Origin: an uncultured delta proteobacterium
GTDB lineage: Bacteria > Desulfobacterota > Desulfobulbia > Desulfobulbales > Desulfocapsaceae
Assembly: GCA_903901335.1 (NCBI GenBank)
Contig: CAIUQR010000126.1
Coordinates: 18,493-82,492, forward strand
Direction: 5' to 3'
Length of the DNA stretch: 64,000 bases
In this document: positions 18,615 to 27,669 of the stretch, piece by piece
Position numbering within the stretch: position 1 is the stretch's first letter
Layout: the number at the start of each line of letters is the position of its first letter
Program-made: the position numbers and the translations under genes
Notes under the pieces: model-generated
What the model saw: the letters and a program-made list of their open reading frames with translations, nothing else
What the model was told of the DNA's origin: nothing
The model's database searches: none

Positions 18615-18854
18615 TTATTTCTTCAACGCCTTCCGGCCAGTATCGGTAATACCGCATTTGCAGCGTACCGGGCTGTCGGCATACCCCAGCTTCTTCAGGT
18701 CGGCGATGTCTTTGCTGACGTTTTTTGCGTCCAGGCCGGTTGCAACGGCAATTTCCTTTGCTGTACAAGGTCCATCACATTTTTCCATGGCCTCAAGGAC
18801 CTTCTTCTGTTCTTCCGTCAATGTCTTTGAACTGCATGCACATGCACATCCCAT
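18615..18854 (-). CDS. Small Cys-rich winged-helix regulator
   Basis: 79 aa. The N-terminus is cysteine-rich (MGCACACSSK). It is followed by a winged helix-turn-helix (LTEEQKKVLEAMEKC, then CTAKEIAVATGLDAKNV, then DIADLKKLGYADSP), and a C-terminal cysteine pair follows (RCKCGITDTG). The eight cysteines suggest a metal or Fe-S/redox-sensing site, which is inference. It lies 17 bp downstream of the Fur-family gene, in the same operon, and ends at a terminator. Domain type is secure; target genes are unknown. Confidence 0.8.
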   Translation of the reverse strand: MGCACACSSKTLTEEQKKVLEAMEKCDGPCTAKEIAVATGLDAKNVSKDIADLKKLGYADSPVRCKCGITDTGRKALKK

Positions 18855-18871
18855 TGTTCCTTCTCCCTTTC

Positions 18872-19261
18872 CTATTCATTTTTCTGTCTGCAATCCGGGC
18901 ACACCCCGGCAAATTCCAACCTGTATCCGGTTATAGTGTACCCATCAATTTCTCCCACCGGCAGATATCCAACCTCTTCTCGGTTCAGGTCAAGGTTATC
19001 AAGCCGATGACAGCGGATACAAAAGATATGGTCGTGGTCTGTTACATCGTAATCAAACCGCTTCTGTCTGCCGCTCACCTCTCTTTTAGCAATCAGGCCT
19101 GCATTGGTCAATATCTCAAGGTTCCGGTAGACCGTGGCCAGACTGATCCTCGGTAATCTCTTTTTCACACGTTCATAGAGTTCATCGGCGGCGAGATGCT
19201 CCCTGCTTGTCTGTAGCTCCTGCAGAATTATCTCCCGCTGATGGGTCATTCGCAGCTCCAT
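18872..19261 (-). CDS. Fur-family metal/peroxide-responsive repressor
   Basis: About 129 aa. The N-terminal winged helix (RMTHQREIILQELQ, then ISLATVYRNLEIL) is followed by a dimerisation domain. The regulatory metal region is DHDHIFCIRCHRLDNL, and the second structural-zinc pair is CPDC near the end. The His- and Asp-rich motif and early-stop length fit the Fur/PerR group; iron versus peroxide sensing cannot be decided from sequence. The start is the ATG at 19261, with AAAAGGG upstream; a GTG at 19267 is possible. A palindrome just upstream suggests autoregulation. It heads an operon with the Cys-rich winged-helix gene. Confidence 0.9.
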   Translation of the reverse strand: MELRMTHQREIILQELQTSREHLAADELYERVKKRLPRISLATVYRNLEILTNAGLIAKREVSGRQKRFDYDVTDHDHIFCIRCHRLDNLDLNREEVGYLPVGEIDGYTITGYRLEFAGVCPDCRQKNE

Positions 19262-19274
19262 ATGCACCCTTTTC

Positions 19275-19306
19275 CAATAACTGTTATTACATGTAATTGA
19301 TTATTG
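19275..19306. promoter_or_regulatory. Candidate Fur/PerR-type operator
   Basis: A 12-bp perfect palindrome (ATTACATGTAAT, 19286-19297) sits inside roughly symmetric outer arms CAATAA (19275-19280) and TTATTG (19301-19306). It lies 14-45 bp upstream of the Fur-family start, where an autoregulatory site would be expected. No Fur consensus match was computed. Confidence 0.5.
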
Positions 19307-19480
19307 TTCGCAAGTCAAGACGATTTCCCGATAAATACCTGCCAATTTCATTATATGTTCTTCCCCAAGGGAAAAAATGTTTTATAGTAGAAACTCTTGG
19401 AACTATCACTTTTGTTTGAATTTTATTGAATTCCCTCTGAATCGAACCATTTTTCGACAACCTGCAGCCAATCTGGCACT

Positions 19481-20368
19481 ATGCAAAAACCCATCCTCGA
19501 AGTTATCCATCTGAAAAAAGTCTTTAACGGGACTGAAGCGGTCAAAGATGTCTCGTTTACCGTCCCGAAGGGTGCATGTTTTGGTCTGCTCGGGCCGAAC
19601 GGGGCCGGGAAAACGACGAGCATGGAGGTCATCGAGGATATTATCCCGCCAACCGACGGTCAGGTCCTGTATAAAGGAATCCCCCGGAACGACTCGTTCC
19701 GGGAAGAAATCGGCATTCAATTTCAACATACCTCACTGCTCAATTTTCTTTCGGTGAAAGAGACGCTGCAATCCTTCCATAAGCTTTTTCACAATGCCGA
19801 AGACCTCAATGAACTGATCAACCGTTGTGATCTTTCACCGATCATTGACCGGCAGAACAACAAGCTGTCAGGCGGCCAGCAACAACGGTTGATGCTGGCC
19901 CTGGCCCTCATCAACCAGCCGAATCTGGTGTTTCTGGATGAGCCGTCAACTGGGCTTGACCCGCAGTCCCGCCACAATCTCTGGGCCATAGTCGAAGGCA
20001 TAAAAAAAGAAGGCAAAACCATTATCATGACAACCCACTCCATGGAGGAGGCGGAATTTCTCTGCGACGAAATAGCCATCATGGATGGCGGGACGATTAT
20101 CGCCAAGGGCAGCCCTCAATCGCTGATCAATACCTACTGTAAGGGCAGTGCCATTCTCCTGCCCAGATATGCCTTCGGCATGGACCCCCGGGAGCTCCCC
20201 TTCTCATGGAGAATGCGCGATGATATGATCGAGATCGACACCGATAATATTCACGCCGGTCTTACCCGCATGCTCGATCTGGATATTGAGCTTTCCGAAA
20301 TGCATGTCCGCTCGGGCAACCTGGAAGATGTGTTTCTGCGTCTGACGGGTAAACAGTTACGGGAATAA
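19481..20368 (+). CDS. ABC-2-type exporter, ATP-binding subunit
   Basis: 295 aa. Walker A is GPNGAGKTTSMEV, the signature is [15 protein letters not shown], and Walker B is LVFLDEPSTGLDPQS; the H-loop is TTHSMEEAE. The C-terminal extension is the DrrA/CcmA-like form that pairs with an ABC-2 permease. The permease gene starts 3 bp after its stop. It energises export of a lipid, drug or polysaccharide; the substrate is unknown. Confidence 0.93.
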   Translation: MQKPILEVIHLKKVFNGTEAVKDVSFTVPKGACFGLLGPNGAGKTTSMEVIEDIIPPTDGQVLYKGIPRNDSFREEIGIQFQHTSLLNFLSVKETLQSFHKLFHNAEDLNELINRCDLSPIIDRQNNKLSGGQQQRLMLALALINQPNLVFLDEPSTGLDPQSRHNLWAIVEGIKKEGKTIIMTTHSMEEAEFLCDEIAIMDGGTIIAKGSPQSLINTYCKGSAILLPRYAFGMDPRELPFSWRMRDDMIEIDTDNIHAGLTRMLDLDIELSEMHVRSGNLEDVFLRLTGKQLRE

Positions 20369-20371
20369 GAA

Positions 20372-21418
20372 ATGAGTTTTCAACGTCTCTGGGCCATGTT
20401 TGTGGCCAGGAATTATGAGTTTTTTCGGGACAAGGCTGCCTTCGGCTGGAACTTCGCCTTCCCGTTTCTGGTGATCATCGGATTTGGGATCATGTTCGGC
20501 AAACAGGACCTCAAGCAGTTCAAGATCGGCATTTTTCCGGCTGACAATCCGGCTCTCGCCTTCACAGACGGCACGGTGCCGACCTCATTACAGACCAGTA
20601 AACAACTCCAGTTTATCCCGTTCGCCAACCGTAATGACGGGGAAGAAAAATTACAGCACTTTAAGATCGACCTTCTTCTGGAGCGGTCCTCGGCAACGCA
20701 TTCCTACTGGATCAATGACTCTTCTCCGAACGGCTACCTGGCCGAGCAGATCTTCCTGGCCTCCTTTCTGCCCAAAGACCATCAGATAGCGGAAAAGCGA
20801 ATTGTGCAAGGCGAACATATCCGCTATGTCGATTGGTTCTTTCCGGGGGTTATGGCGATGAATATGATGTTCTCCGCCCTCTGGGGAGTCGGTTTTGTCG
20901 TCGTCCGCTATCGGAAAAACGGCACCCTCAAACGCCTGAAGGCGACCCCTTTGACCGCCTTTGAATACCTGAGCGCCCAGATGCTCTCCCGGATATTCCT
21001 GTTGATGTTCACGCTCTGTATCGTCTGGCTTGGTTCGAATCTGATCTTCCATTTCCGGGTTCATGGATCCCACCTTCTGATCTTTTTCCTTTTTTTCCTG
21101 GGCGGGCTCAATCTCTGCGGTATGGGTCTGGTCCTTGCGGCGCGAGGAACCAGCGAAGAGTTCGCAAGCGGTGTCCTGAATTTTATCTCCTGGCCGATGA
21201 TGTTTCTCTCGGAGGTCTGGTTTTCGCTTGAAGGGGCCCCGGAATGGGTACGCACCTTCTCGCAGATCTTCCCGCTTACCCATCTGATCCGAGCCGTCAG
21301 GAAGGTCATGAATGACGGGGCGACTCTTGCCGCCGTGCAATCCGATATCAGCTTTCTTGTCATTACCACAGTCATCTTTCTGCTGATCGCGGCATTCATC
21401 TTTTCCTGGAATGAATGA
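20372..21418 (+). CDS. ABC-2-type exporter, permease subunit
   Basis: 348 aa. It has one N-terminal membrane helix, a large extracytoplasmic loop (about 50-165, holding KDHQIAEKRIVQGEHIRYVDW) and a five-helix membrane core with the ABC-2 region (FFPGVMAMNMMFSALWG and YRKNGTLKRLKATPL). It forms the channel for the ATPase encoded immediately upstream. The gene's TGA overlaps an in-frame ATG of the next gene, so tcdA may be part of the same transcript. Confidence 0.92.
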   Translation: MSFQRLWAMFVARNYEFFRDKAAFGWNFAFPFLVIIGFGIMFGKQDLKQFKIGIFPADNPALAFTDGTVPTSLQTSKQLQFIPFANRNDGEEKLQHFKIDLLLERSSATHSYWINDSSPNGYLAEQIFLASFLPKDHQIAEKRIVQGEHIRYVDWFFPGVMAMNMMFSALWGVGFVVVRYRKNGTLKRLKATPLTAFEYLSAQMLSRIFLLMFTLCIVWLGSNLIFHFRVHGSHLLIFFLFFLGGLNLCGMGLVLAARGTSEEFASGVLNFISWPMMFLSEVWFSLEGAPEWVRTFSQIFPLTHLIRAVRKVMNDGATLAAVQSDISFLVITTVIFLLIAAFIFSWNE

Positions 21419-21456
21419 AGGTGGATTCCTGCAGATTTCTTGAAGGATGTGGAAAA

Positions 21457-22197
21457 ATGGAGAGATTTACGCGCATTCGGCTCTTTCTGGGTGAAGAGCG
21501 ATTTCAAAAGCTCCAGGCCTCATCAGTCACCGTCGTAGGTCTTGGAGCCGTCGGCGGTTATGTTGTTGAGGGCTTGGCCAGGGCCGGCATCAATCAGCTT
21601 CGCCTCGTCGATTTCGATACCGTGCAGCCCTCTAACATCAATCGCCAGATCCTGGCCCTGGAGACCACCCTCGGGCGGCCAAAGACCGAGGTCGCCAGGG
21701 AACGGGTCCTGGATATCAACTCTTCCTGCGAGGTCGAGGCCCTGCAGGTTTTTGCAGGCGAAGAAACCATGGAGGATATCCTGACACCTGCCCCCGACCT
21801 GCTGATCGACGCCATTGATTCGCTGAACCCGAAGGTTCAGCTTCTGACCGCAGCCTATTATCGCCGCATTCCGATCCTCTCTTCGATGGGGGCTGCCCTG
21901 CGGACCGATCCGGCCAAGATCCAGTTCGGAGATCTGTTTGCCACCCGCAAATGCCCGCTTGCCCGCCGACTGCGCAAACGTCTTCGTCATAACGGCATCG
22001 AGCAGGGTATTGAATGTATCTATTCAACCGAAGAGGTGGATTTCGACTATCAGCCACCTGAACGGGACGGCGATTCCGGCCATCCTTTTTCCGACCGTGG
22101 CCGCGCCCGAAGGACCCTCGGCAGCCTGCCGACGCTCACCGGTATCTTCGGCCTCTGCCTTGCCAATCGGGCCATCCTGCAGCTGGCGGGAAAATGA
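21457..22197 (+). CDS. tcdA: tRNA threonylcarbamoyladenosine dehydratase (ThiF/E1-like)
   Basis: 246 aa from the ATG at 21457 (MERFTRIRLFLGEERF), with an in-frame ATG at 21415 overlapping the previous stop (ATGA). The adenylation domain has GLGAVGGYVVEGLARAG, VDFDTVQPSNINRQ and the hinge LIDAIDSLNPK. The length and the FTRIRLFLGEE opening fit the TcdA (CsdL) group, which cyclises t6A37 in tRNA to ct6A using ATP, rather than ThiF or MoeB, which carry a different C-terminal half. It is cytoplasmic and may be cotranscribed with the ABC exporter without obvious functional link. Confidence 0.9.
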   Translation: MERFTRIRLFLGEERFQKLQASSVTVVGLGAVGGYVVEGLARAGINQLRLVDFDTVQPSNINRQILALETTLGRPKTEVARERVLDINSSCEVEALQVFAGEETMEDILTPAPDLLIDAIDSLNPKVQLLTAAYYRRIPILSSMGAALRTDPAKIQFGDLFATRKCPLARRLRKRLRHNGIEQGIECIYSTEEVDFDYQPPERDGDSGHPFSDRGRARRTLGSLPTLTGIFGLCLANRAILQLAGK

Positions 22198-22238
22198 GGA
22201 ACCCCTTCCTTAAAGCCATCTTTAAGCCAAAACACCCA

Positions 22239-23300
22239 TTACCCTCGCTGCAGGTCAAAAAAAGAGGTCATTCTCTCCTGATCCCTGGCAAAGACAAGGA
22301 CAGAAGAGCCTGAGCGAAGGAGCTGGGAACAACTGTGGCAAAACCCATATGATTCAGCCATCCCGATAATTTCCTGGAGCGCATACGTCTTTCCATTGAA
22401 TGTGTTGAGCATCATATGGATATCATATAAAGCCCCGCGCCAGCCGGTATCGCTGAAGAAGTCGTGGATGACAAGCACGCCCTGCTCTCTTGTTTTAGAT
22501 GCTGCCTTACGCAGTAAGACATCCGTTTCCGTGGTGCCCTGACAATGAATGACATTGGAAAGAAAGACAAGATCGCAGGACTGCTCGGGTACTCCATCGA
22601 AATCCGAAGGGGAATCGGCCAGCAGGTTGCAGCCGCACCAGGTGATGCGATCCCCGATTGCCGCCAGTCGCCGGTGCAACTCGCGGCCTGCAACCACCTC
22701 CGGCAGATCACAAAAAATACCGCGCCATCCGGGGTATCGCAGCAGAAAATTGTTGAGAAATGCTCCGGAGCCGGCACCGATATCCAGGATGGTCCCACAG
22801 GAGGCCGGGGGAGGGAACCACTCCCAGAGTTCCTCCGCACGGATACAGGCAGCCTCATCCATGCTGCCGAGATATGTGGAAAAGGCCCGCTGCAACTCCT
22901 GCGGATCCTTATCTTCGGTGGCAAAAACCCGCTTACCTGCTGTAAGACAAGCTGCCAGCTGTTCCCAGGAATGGTAGAGCTGTTTTTCAAAGGCCAGCGT
23001 CCTTCCCTGATACTGCACCGATCCGGACCACAGATAGGTGGTGGCGAACGGAGAAAGGAAATACCGGCTGCCATCCTGTCTGAGCAGCCCCAGGCCGCGC
23101 AGGCATCGGAGAAACCGGTCACCGTAAACCGGTTCCCAGCCGAGTTTGGCGCAGAGCTCAGAACCTTCAGCTCCTTCCTGATTAATGGCATCGAAGACAC
23201 CGGCATCGTGAGCCAGCATAAGAGCGAAGGACAGGCGATATCCGGTCAGCAGATCGGAAAAGGCAAGATAGGAGCCGTCTTCCTGCTGAGAATTCAGCAT
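22239..23300 (-). CDS. O-methyltransferase (PF00891-like)
   Basis: 353 aa. It has an N-terminal winged-helix dimerisation domain (about 15-90, GVFDAINQEGAEG) and a C-terminal SAM-binding domain with LDIGAGSGAFLNN, FCDLPEVV and the catalytic-region FLSNVIHCQG with a His. Family members methylate hydroxyls of small aromatic or polyketide-like compounds, or of tetrapyrrole-related precursors. No biosynthetic cluster is visible nearby, so the substrate is unknown. GGGA lies just before the ATG. It is transcribed toward tcdA (convergent). Confidence 0.85.
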   Translation of the reverse strand: MLNSQQEDGSYLAFSDLLTGYRLSFALMLAHDAGVFDAINQEGAEGSELCAKLGWEPVYGDRFLRCLRGLGLLRQDGSRYFLSPFATTYLWSGSVQYQGRTLAFEKQLYHSWEQLAACLTAGKRVFATEDKDPQELQRAFSTYLGSMDEAACIRAEELWEWFPPPASCGTILDIGAGSGAFLNNFLLRYPGWRGIFCDLPEVVAGRELHRRLAAIGDRITWCGCNLLADSPSDFDGVPEQSCDLVFLSNVIHCQGTTETDVLLRKAASKTREQGVLVIHDFFSDTGWRGALYDIHMMLNTFNGKTYALQEIIGMAESYGFCHSCSQLLRSGSSVLVFARDQERMTSFFDLQRG

Positions 23301-23418
23301 GTTCCCTGCCTGAGGTGATTGATGCCCGCCTGGAAAAAGGCGTTAGGATCGGAAAAGATCTCTCCCCTCCAAATGCGAATCATATTGCTCCTAAACCAGC
23401 GTTCTATTGAAGCTGTAT

Positions 23419-23691
23419 TTATCGGCAAGGATTCGCCCTGCGAAGACTGTCCTTGGACCAGATCGTCTGACCATCCGGCGTTTTTCCGTCAGCCTTCCAT
23501 TTCTCAGTAACCTGAAGGCAATAGGATCCCATGTTGATGATCTCCGGCTCTTTATCGCCGGGTTTGTCTCCACCAATACGCATCAGATCGGTATTGGTCG
23601 AAGAATAGTTCGGCTTCATCGTGGCCATGCCGCAACCGGCAAGAGATACGGCGATCGCTGTGTAAATGACAAACGTACATATTTTTTTCAA
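23419..23691 (-). CDS. Small lipoprotein
   Basis: 90 aa with a lipoprotein signal peptide: MKKICTFVIYTAIAVSLAGC, where LAGC is the lipobox. The start is a TTG at 23691, supported by an AGGAG about 9 bp upstream. The mature 70-residue domain has two more cysteines (SYCLQV, ANPCR) and no known motif. It is likely tethered to a membrane by lipidation. It lies 118 bp upstream of the O-methyltransferase in the same direction. Function unknown. Confidence 0.8.
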   Translation of the reverse strand: MKKICTFVIYTAIAVSLAGCGMATMKPNYSSTNTDLMRIGGDKPGDKEPEIINMGSYCLQVTEKWKADGKTPDGQTIWSKDSLRRANPCR

Positions 23692-23941
23692 AGCATGTTC
23701 TCCTGATAGTGGGCTTGGCTAAAACCCTTTGTTTATGGATATCAATGGTTGGTTTCTTCATGTTGTTACCATTCCGGGGATAAATGTCAAAATTTATTTT
23801 TGCAGGAAGGCCTTGCCGTGATCTCATTTTTATTACATTATAGCTGAGGCGACTTTTCACATATCTCTTTACCTTATAAAGAGTAAAAAATTTGCCGCTG
23901 AGTACCGTCCAAAAAACAATGCACCGATCATACATAGGCCT

Positions 23942-24481
23942 ATGATCCGCCTTTTTGTCGCCATTGATATACCATCCGCTCTCCGCCTCACGCTTCATAG
24001 CATGGGGCGAGGGATCCCCGGCGCTCGTCCAGTCGGCACGGACCAGATTCATCTGACCCTGCGTTTTATCGGGGAGGTGGATGGCGGCATGGCCAGGGAT
24101 ATCAAAGCGGCCCTGACCGAGGTCCGGGCGATCCCTTTTTCCCTCATAATCCAAAACGTCGGCCACTTTCCACCCCGGGGGGCGCCGCGCGTGCTCTGGG
24201 CAGGTCTCTTGCGATCCGAAGAGCTGGTTCTGCTGCGAAACCGGATAGAGAGGCAGCTTGTCGCCTGCGGTCTTCCCCCGGAACAGCGGAAATTCGCCCC
24301 GCACATCACCATCGCCCGCCTGAAAGACAGTCCGCTCAGACGGGTGGGAGATTTTCTGGCCGGAAACTCCCTTTTTCAGTCAGAAGAATTTCCGGTGGAG
24401 AATTTTATTCTTTACTCAAGCAGACTCATAAAAAGCGGTGCCCTGCATACCGTTGAAAAGCAGTATCCTCTGGCAGGATAA
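23942..24481 (+). CDS. thpR: RNA 2',3'-cyclic phosphodiesterase (2H family)
   Basis: 179 aa. Both 2H catalytic motifs are present: His37-x-Thr in QIHLTLRFIGE and His121-x-Thr in APHITIARLKD, spaced as in LigT/ThpR. The N-terminus MIRLFVAIDIP is the classic start. It hydrolyses 2',3'-cyclic phosphate ends of RNA and can act as a 2'-5' RNA ligase in vitro. The gene is single, convergent with the EamA transporter gene 24 bp away. Confidence 0.95.
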   Translation: MIRLFVAIDIPSALRLTLHSMGRGIPGARPVGTDQIHLTLRFIGEVDGGMARDIKAALTEVRAIPFSLIIQNVGHFPPRGAPRVLWAGLLRSEELVLLRNRIERQLVACGLPPEQRKFAPHITIARLKDSPLRRVGDFLAGNSLFQSEEFPVENFILYSSRLIKSGALHTVEKQYPLAG

Positions 24482-24505
24482 AGGGCACTCTTGCCTTAGG
24501 ACCGA

Positions 24506-25402
24506 TCAGGAGGATATCTTTGCCGTCCGCTGGATCACAACCATGGCCAGCAGGACCAGCAGAATTCCGGGCAGAATCGCCCACCCCGGCCAGCCATGGC
24601 CGAGGATGAGGTCAATGACAAGGACAAAACCCGGATACAGATAGGAGTAGGCCATGACCTTGGTCGGGCCGATATACGGGACGGCGTACTGGGTCAGAAA
24701 AAACGTGATCACGGAACAGAAGAGGGCCAGATAGCCGATTCCGCCCCAGACCATCAACGGCACGGCCGCCCAGTCGATAAAAAAAAGACGGTATCCGGTA
24801 ATCAACAGGAGCCAGCCGCTGCCGGTGACCAGAATCCAGAAGGTCATCACGGTCATCGGTTCTCCTCTGTGCAGAAGCCGGACTAAGGGCGTATAGAACC
24901 CCATCGCGAAACAGCCAGCGAGAAAGATCAGATCTCCCTTATTCCAGGCCATGGCCCGCAACAGAGACACATCCCCCCTGAATATGACCCAGACGGCGCC
25001 GACCATGCCGCAGGCAAGGGCAATCAGCCGTCCCCTCTCCAAGCGTTCGCCGACCAGGAACACCGCATATATCCCGGAGATCGAAGGCACCAGCGTAAAG
25101 ATAATGCTCGTGTTGAGGGCGCTTGTGTACCTGAGCGACAGAAACATACACCAGAAAAAAATAACCAATGTTGCGCTGATAAGACCGCAGCGCCAGATGG
25201 CCGACCAGGAAAAGCAGAGCCCGGAACGCAGGCCCACATAGGGCCAGAGAAGTACGCTTGCCAGAAGAAAACGGACGAGGGTCAGAACGGCAGGGTCAAG
25301 CCCGCCTGCAATCGCCGCCCCCACCGTAAACGAGGTGGCGACAAGTACCGCACAGATCACCATCAGCAGGTGAATAAAGGGGAGAGAAGGGCGACTATTC
25401 AC
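24506..25402 (-). CDS. EamA/DMT-family membrane transporter
   Basis: 298 aa, ten predicted membrane helices in two EamA repeats (VGAAIAGGLDPAVLTLVRFLLASVLL; TKVMAYSYLYPGF). Substrate unknown. It is the last gene of a four-gene leftward run (zinc-ribbon protein, NfeD, SPFH, EamA; gaps 48, 12 and 33 bp), so it is probably cotranscribed with the SPFH/NfeD pair, although a functional link is not implied. Confidence 0.85.
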   Translation of the reverse strand: MNSRPSLPFIHLLMVICAVLVATSFTVGAAIAGGLDPAVLTLVRFLLASVLLWPYVGLRSGLCFSWSAIWRCGLISATLVIFFWCMFLSLRYTSALNTSIIFTLVPSISGIYAVFLVGERLERGRLIALACGMVGAVWVIFRGDVSLLRAMAWNKGDLIFLAGCFAMGFYTPLVRLLHRGEPMTVMTFWILVTGSGWLLLITGYRLFFIDWAAVPLMVWGGIGYLALFCSVITFFLTQYAVPYIGPTKVMAYSYLYPGFVLVIDLILGHGWPGWAILPGILLVLLAMVVIQRTAKISS

Positions 25403-25435
25403 TTCTGCTGACCATGTATCAAACTTCCGACCTTC

Positions 25436-26290
25436 CTATTTCAGGGTACCGAGAAGCCCTCTGATCGCTGCCGGCAGATCCCCCGGCAGCAGGACAATCT
25501 TGGAATTCGGAGAAGAAGAGATGCCCTTCAAGGCCTCGACATATCTCTCTCCCAGAAGATAGACGACCGGCAGATCGTTCTCGCCGATGGCATTGGTGAC
25601 CTTCTCGATTGCCTTCTGGCTTGCCTCTGCCAGCACAATCTTGGCCGATGCATCACGTTTGGAGGCCTCAAACCGCCCTTCGGCCTGCAGGATGGCGGCG
25701 GTTTTATCACCTTCGGCCGTTGTCACCGTCGCCCGCCGCTTCCTTTCCGCCGCCGCCTGTTCCTCCATGGCTGTCTGCATCGTCTTCGACGGGTTGATGT
25801 CCTGGATTTCAACGGTCTTCAGGGCAATACCCCAATCGGAAATATCGTCGGAGATAGCCTCCTTGAGTTTGGCCCGAATCACGTTTCTATTGGAGAGGGC
25901 CTCATCCAGATCCATTTCGCCGACAATAGACCTGAGCGAGGTCTGGACCAGCGTCATGATGGCGATCTCATAGTTTTCGACCCCGTATACCGACTTGTCC
26001 GGAAAAAGAATATTGATATAGGCAACCGCATTGGTGATGATGACGGCATTGTCCTTGGTGATGACCTCCTGACTGGGGATATTCAGAACAATATCCTTGG
26101 TCGTGACCTTATAGGCAACAGCGTCCATATAGGGGATGATCAGGTTCAGACCCGGTCCGAGGGTCGTGTGATATTTCCCGAGACGTTGAACGACATATTT
26201 AAACCCCTGGGGGACGATCCGCACCCCAAGACTGATAGTAACACCAACCACGATCAGAAAAATCACGGCCACAACTAGCCCTGCGCTCAT
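25436..26290 (-). CDS. SPFH/band-7 (stomatin-type) membrane protein
   Basis: 284 aa. An N-terminal membrane helix (GLVVAVIFLIVVGVTISLG) is followed by the SPFH domain: RIVPQGFKYVVQRLGKYHTT, then GLNLIIPYMDAVAYK, then VITKDNAV, and then a helical coiled-coil region (AMEEQAAAERKRRATVTTAEGDK). It belongs to the slipin/QmcA-like group, which forms oligomeric membrane scaffolds. The partner NfeD gene is 12 bp upstream, the usual stomatin-NfeD operon. It acts at the inner membrane; the precise role is unsettled. Confidence 0.93.
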   Translation of the reverse strand: MSAGLVVAVIFLIVVGVTISLGVRIVPQGFKYVVQRLGKYHTTLGPGLNLIIPYMDAVAYKVTTKDIVLNIPSQEVITKDNAVIITNAVAYINILFPDKSVYGVENYEIAIMTLVQTSLRSIVGEMDLDEALSNRNVIRAKLKEAISDDISDWGIALKTVEIQDINPSKTMQTAMEEQAAAERKRRATVTTAEGDKTAAILQAEGRFEASKRDASAKIVLAEASQKAIEKVTNAIGENDLPVVYLLGERYVEALKGISSSPNSKIVLLPGDLPAAIRGLLGTLK

Positions 26291-26302
26291 CTCTTCATCT
26301 CC

Positions 26303-26761
26303 CTAATTTTTTTGGACAATAAGGGTATTACCGGACACATCGATGACTGTTACCCTGTCACCCAGAGCCACCGTCTCATGGCAGATGAACTGCCATTCCT
26401 CCGCCCCCAGCAGAGGTGTAGTGAACTTGGCAACTCCACGGGTCTTCGCCTGCGGAATCCTGATCACCAGCCCGGATTCTCCCAGGACCGCTTCCAGCGA
26501 AATCCCCGCCTTGGTTCTATCTGTCATCTTGGGTTTAAAAACAAGAAACCACAGGGCTGTAAAAAAGATGGAGGCAAGAGCCCAGGAAAAAATCTGTATA
26601 CTTATCGTTAAGCCGGGAATAAACCAGGCCAGGCCCGCAACAAGGAGTGCCCCGCAACCAAACCAGATGATCGTGAAACTCGGCACCGCCAGCTCAAACA
26701 GGATAAGGATCATCCCGAAAACCAGCCAGTACCAGGGTTCAACTGTAAACATAGTAATCAC
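26303..26761 (-). CDS. NfeD-family membrane protein
   Basis: 152 aa (short NfeD without the protease half). It has three or four hydrophobic helices (WYWLVFGMILILFELAVPSF; FSWALASIFFTALWF) and a C-terminal OB-fold-like domain (LLGAEEWQFICHETVALGDRVTVIDVSGNTL). It is the standard partner of the adjacent SPFH protein, with which it is thought to form a membrane microdomain complex. The short spacing (12 bp) fits cotranslation. Confidence 0.92.
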   Translation of the reverse strand: MITMFTVEPWYWLVFGMILILFELAVPSFTIIWFGCGALLVAGLAWFIPGLTISIQIFSWALASIFFTALWFLVFKPKMTDRTKAGISLEAVLGESGLVIRIPQAKTRGVAKFTTPLLGAEEWQFICHETVALGDRVTVIDVSGNTLIVQKN

Positions 26762-26809
26762 TTTTTACCGGAGATGTGAGACATTCTTCTGTTTGTATAC
26801 GTCTCGTGA

Positions 26810-27484
26810 TTACTTTAATATTATATAGATAGCAGCGATCAGGATCACAGCAATGATGCCTATTGCCCCCAGTATTGCCCCCTGGGACTCCCAGTCAGTC
26901 GTCTGGGTCTTCTTCTGATCGGAACCGGATACAGCCAGATCCGTACTGGAGGACGATTCACCCCCTCCCCCTTCCGGCAGACATGCCGAACAATAGATCT
27001 TCCCGTCAAGTTCAAACTTTGTGGCCTTCCCCACATTGGTCCCGCACATCGAACAATTTTCTCCGAGGATGTCCTCCAGTTCGGACTTCAGATCCTCTTC
27101 ACTGAGAGGACCGCTATCAGTTCCACTGCTCTCTTTTGTCTCATCGCCCTCAGTCCTGTCGGATGCCGCTGTATCATTATTCAGTGTTTGAGTATCCGGC
27201 CAAGGATCAGTTGCAGATTTTTTCATATCATCAAATATCTTGGCAATCTCCTCTTCCAGGGCAGCCTCATCCTTTGCCGTCATCCCCGGCGCAGGCGCAG
27301 CATCAGTCACATATCCCGATGCTTCGATTATCGGCTCTTTTTTTGGCTCATTTTCCGGGGCGGGAGGAGCTGTTGCCGCTGTCACTTTAAAAACTTCCTT
27401 GCATTTCGGGCACCTAACTCTCTTGCCGAGCAATGAATCGGATACTGTGCCGTTCACCCCGCAATAGGGACATTTCATCTTCAT
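26810..27484 (-). CDS. Zinc-ribbon membrane-anchored protein
   Basis: About 224 aa from the ATG at 27484, where GGAGG lies 6 bp upstream. Two zinc-binding regions are seen: an N-terminal MJ0042-type ribbon (KCPYCG then VRCPKCKEVF) and a second pair near the middle (CSMCGTNVG and YCSACLPE). Between them lies a long acidic, Ser/Thr/Pro/Ala-rich disordered linker. A single C-terminal membrane helix (ILGAIGIIAVILIAAIYIILK) anchors it with the zinc domains in the cytoplasm. It is the first gene of the NfeD/SPFH run. Function unknown; similar proteins are often associated with membrane regulatory or envelope genes. Confidence 0.75.
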   Translation of the reverse strand: MKMKCPYCGVNGTVSDSLLGKRVRCPKCKEVFKVTAATAPPAPENEPKKEPIIEASGYVTDAAPAPGMTAKDEAALEEEIAKIFDDMKKSATDPWPDTQTLNNDTAASDRTEGDETKESSGTDSGPLSEEDLKSELEDILGENCSMCGTNVGKATKFELDGKIYCSACLPEGGGGESSSSTDLAVSGSDQKKTQTTDWESQGAILGAIGIIAVILIAAIYIILK

Positions 27485-27669
27485 CGTCAACCTCCAGGCT
27501 GGACATTCACGTCCTGACAATATTTATTCTTCGTTACAACAACCTCGGAAATAGATCGAGAGCACACTCTGTTGTTTACAATTTCCAAAAAATGTCTACT
27601 TTAGTATTATTAAAGAGAACATAGCCCAAATACAACTTATTTTTCAGTTAGTATCATTTATAACAGCCT

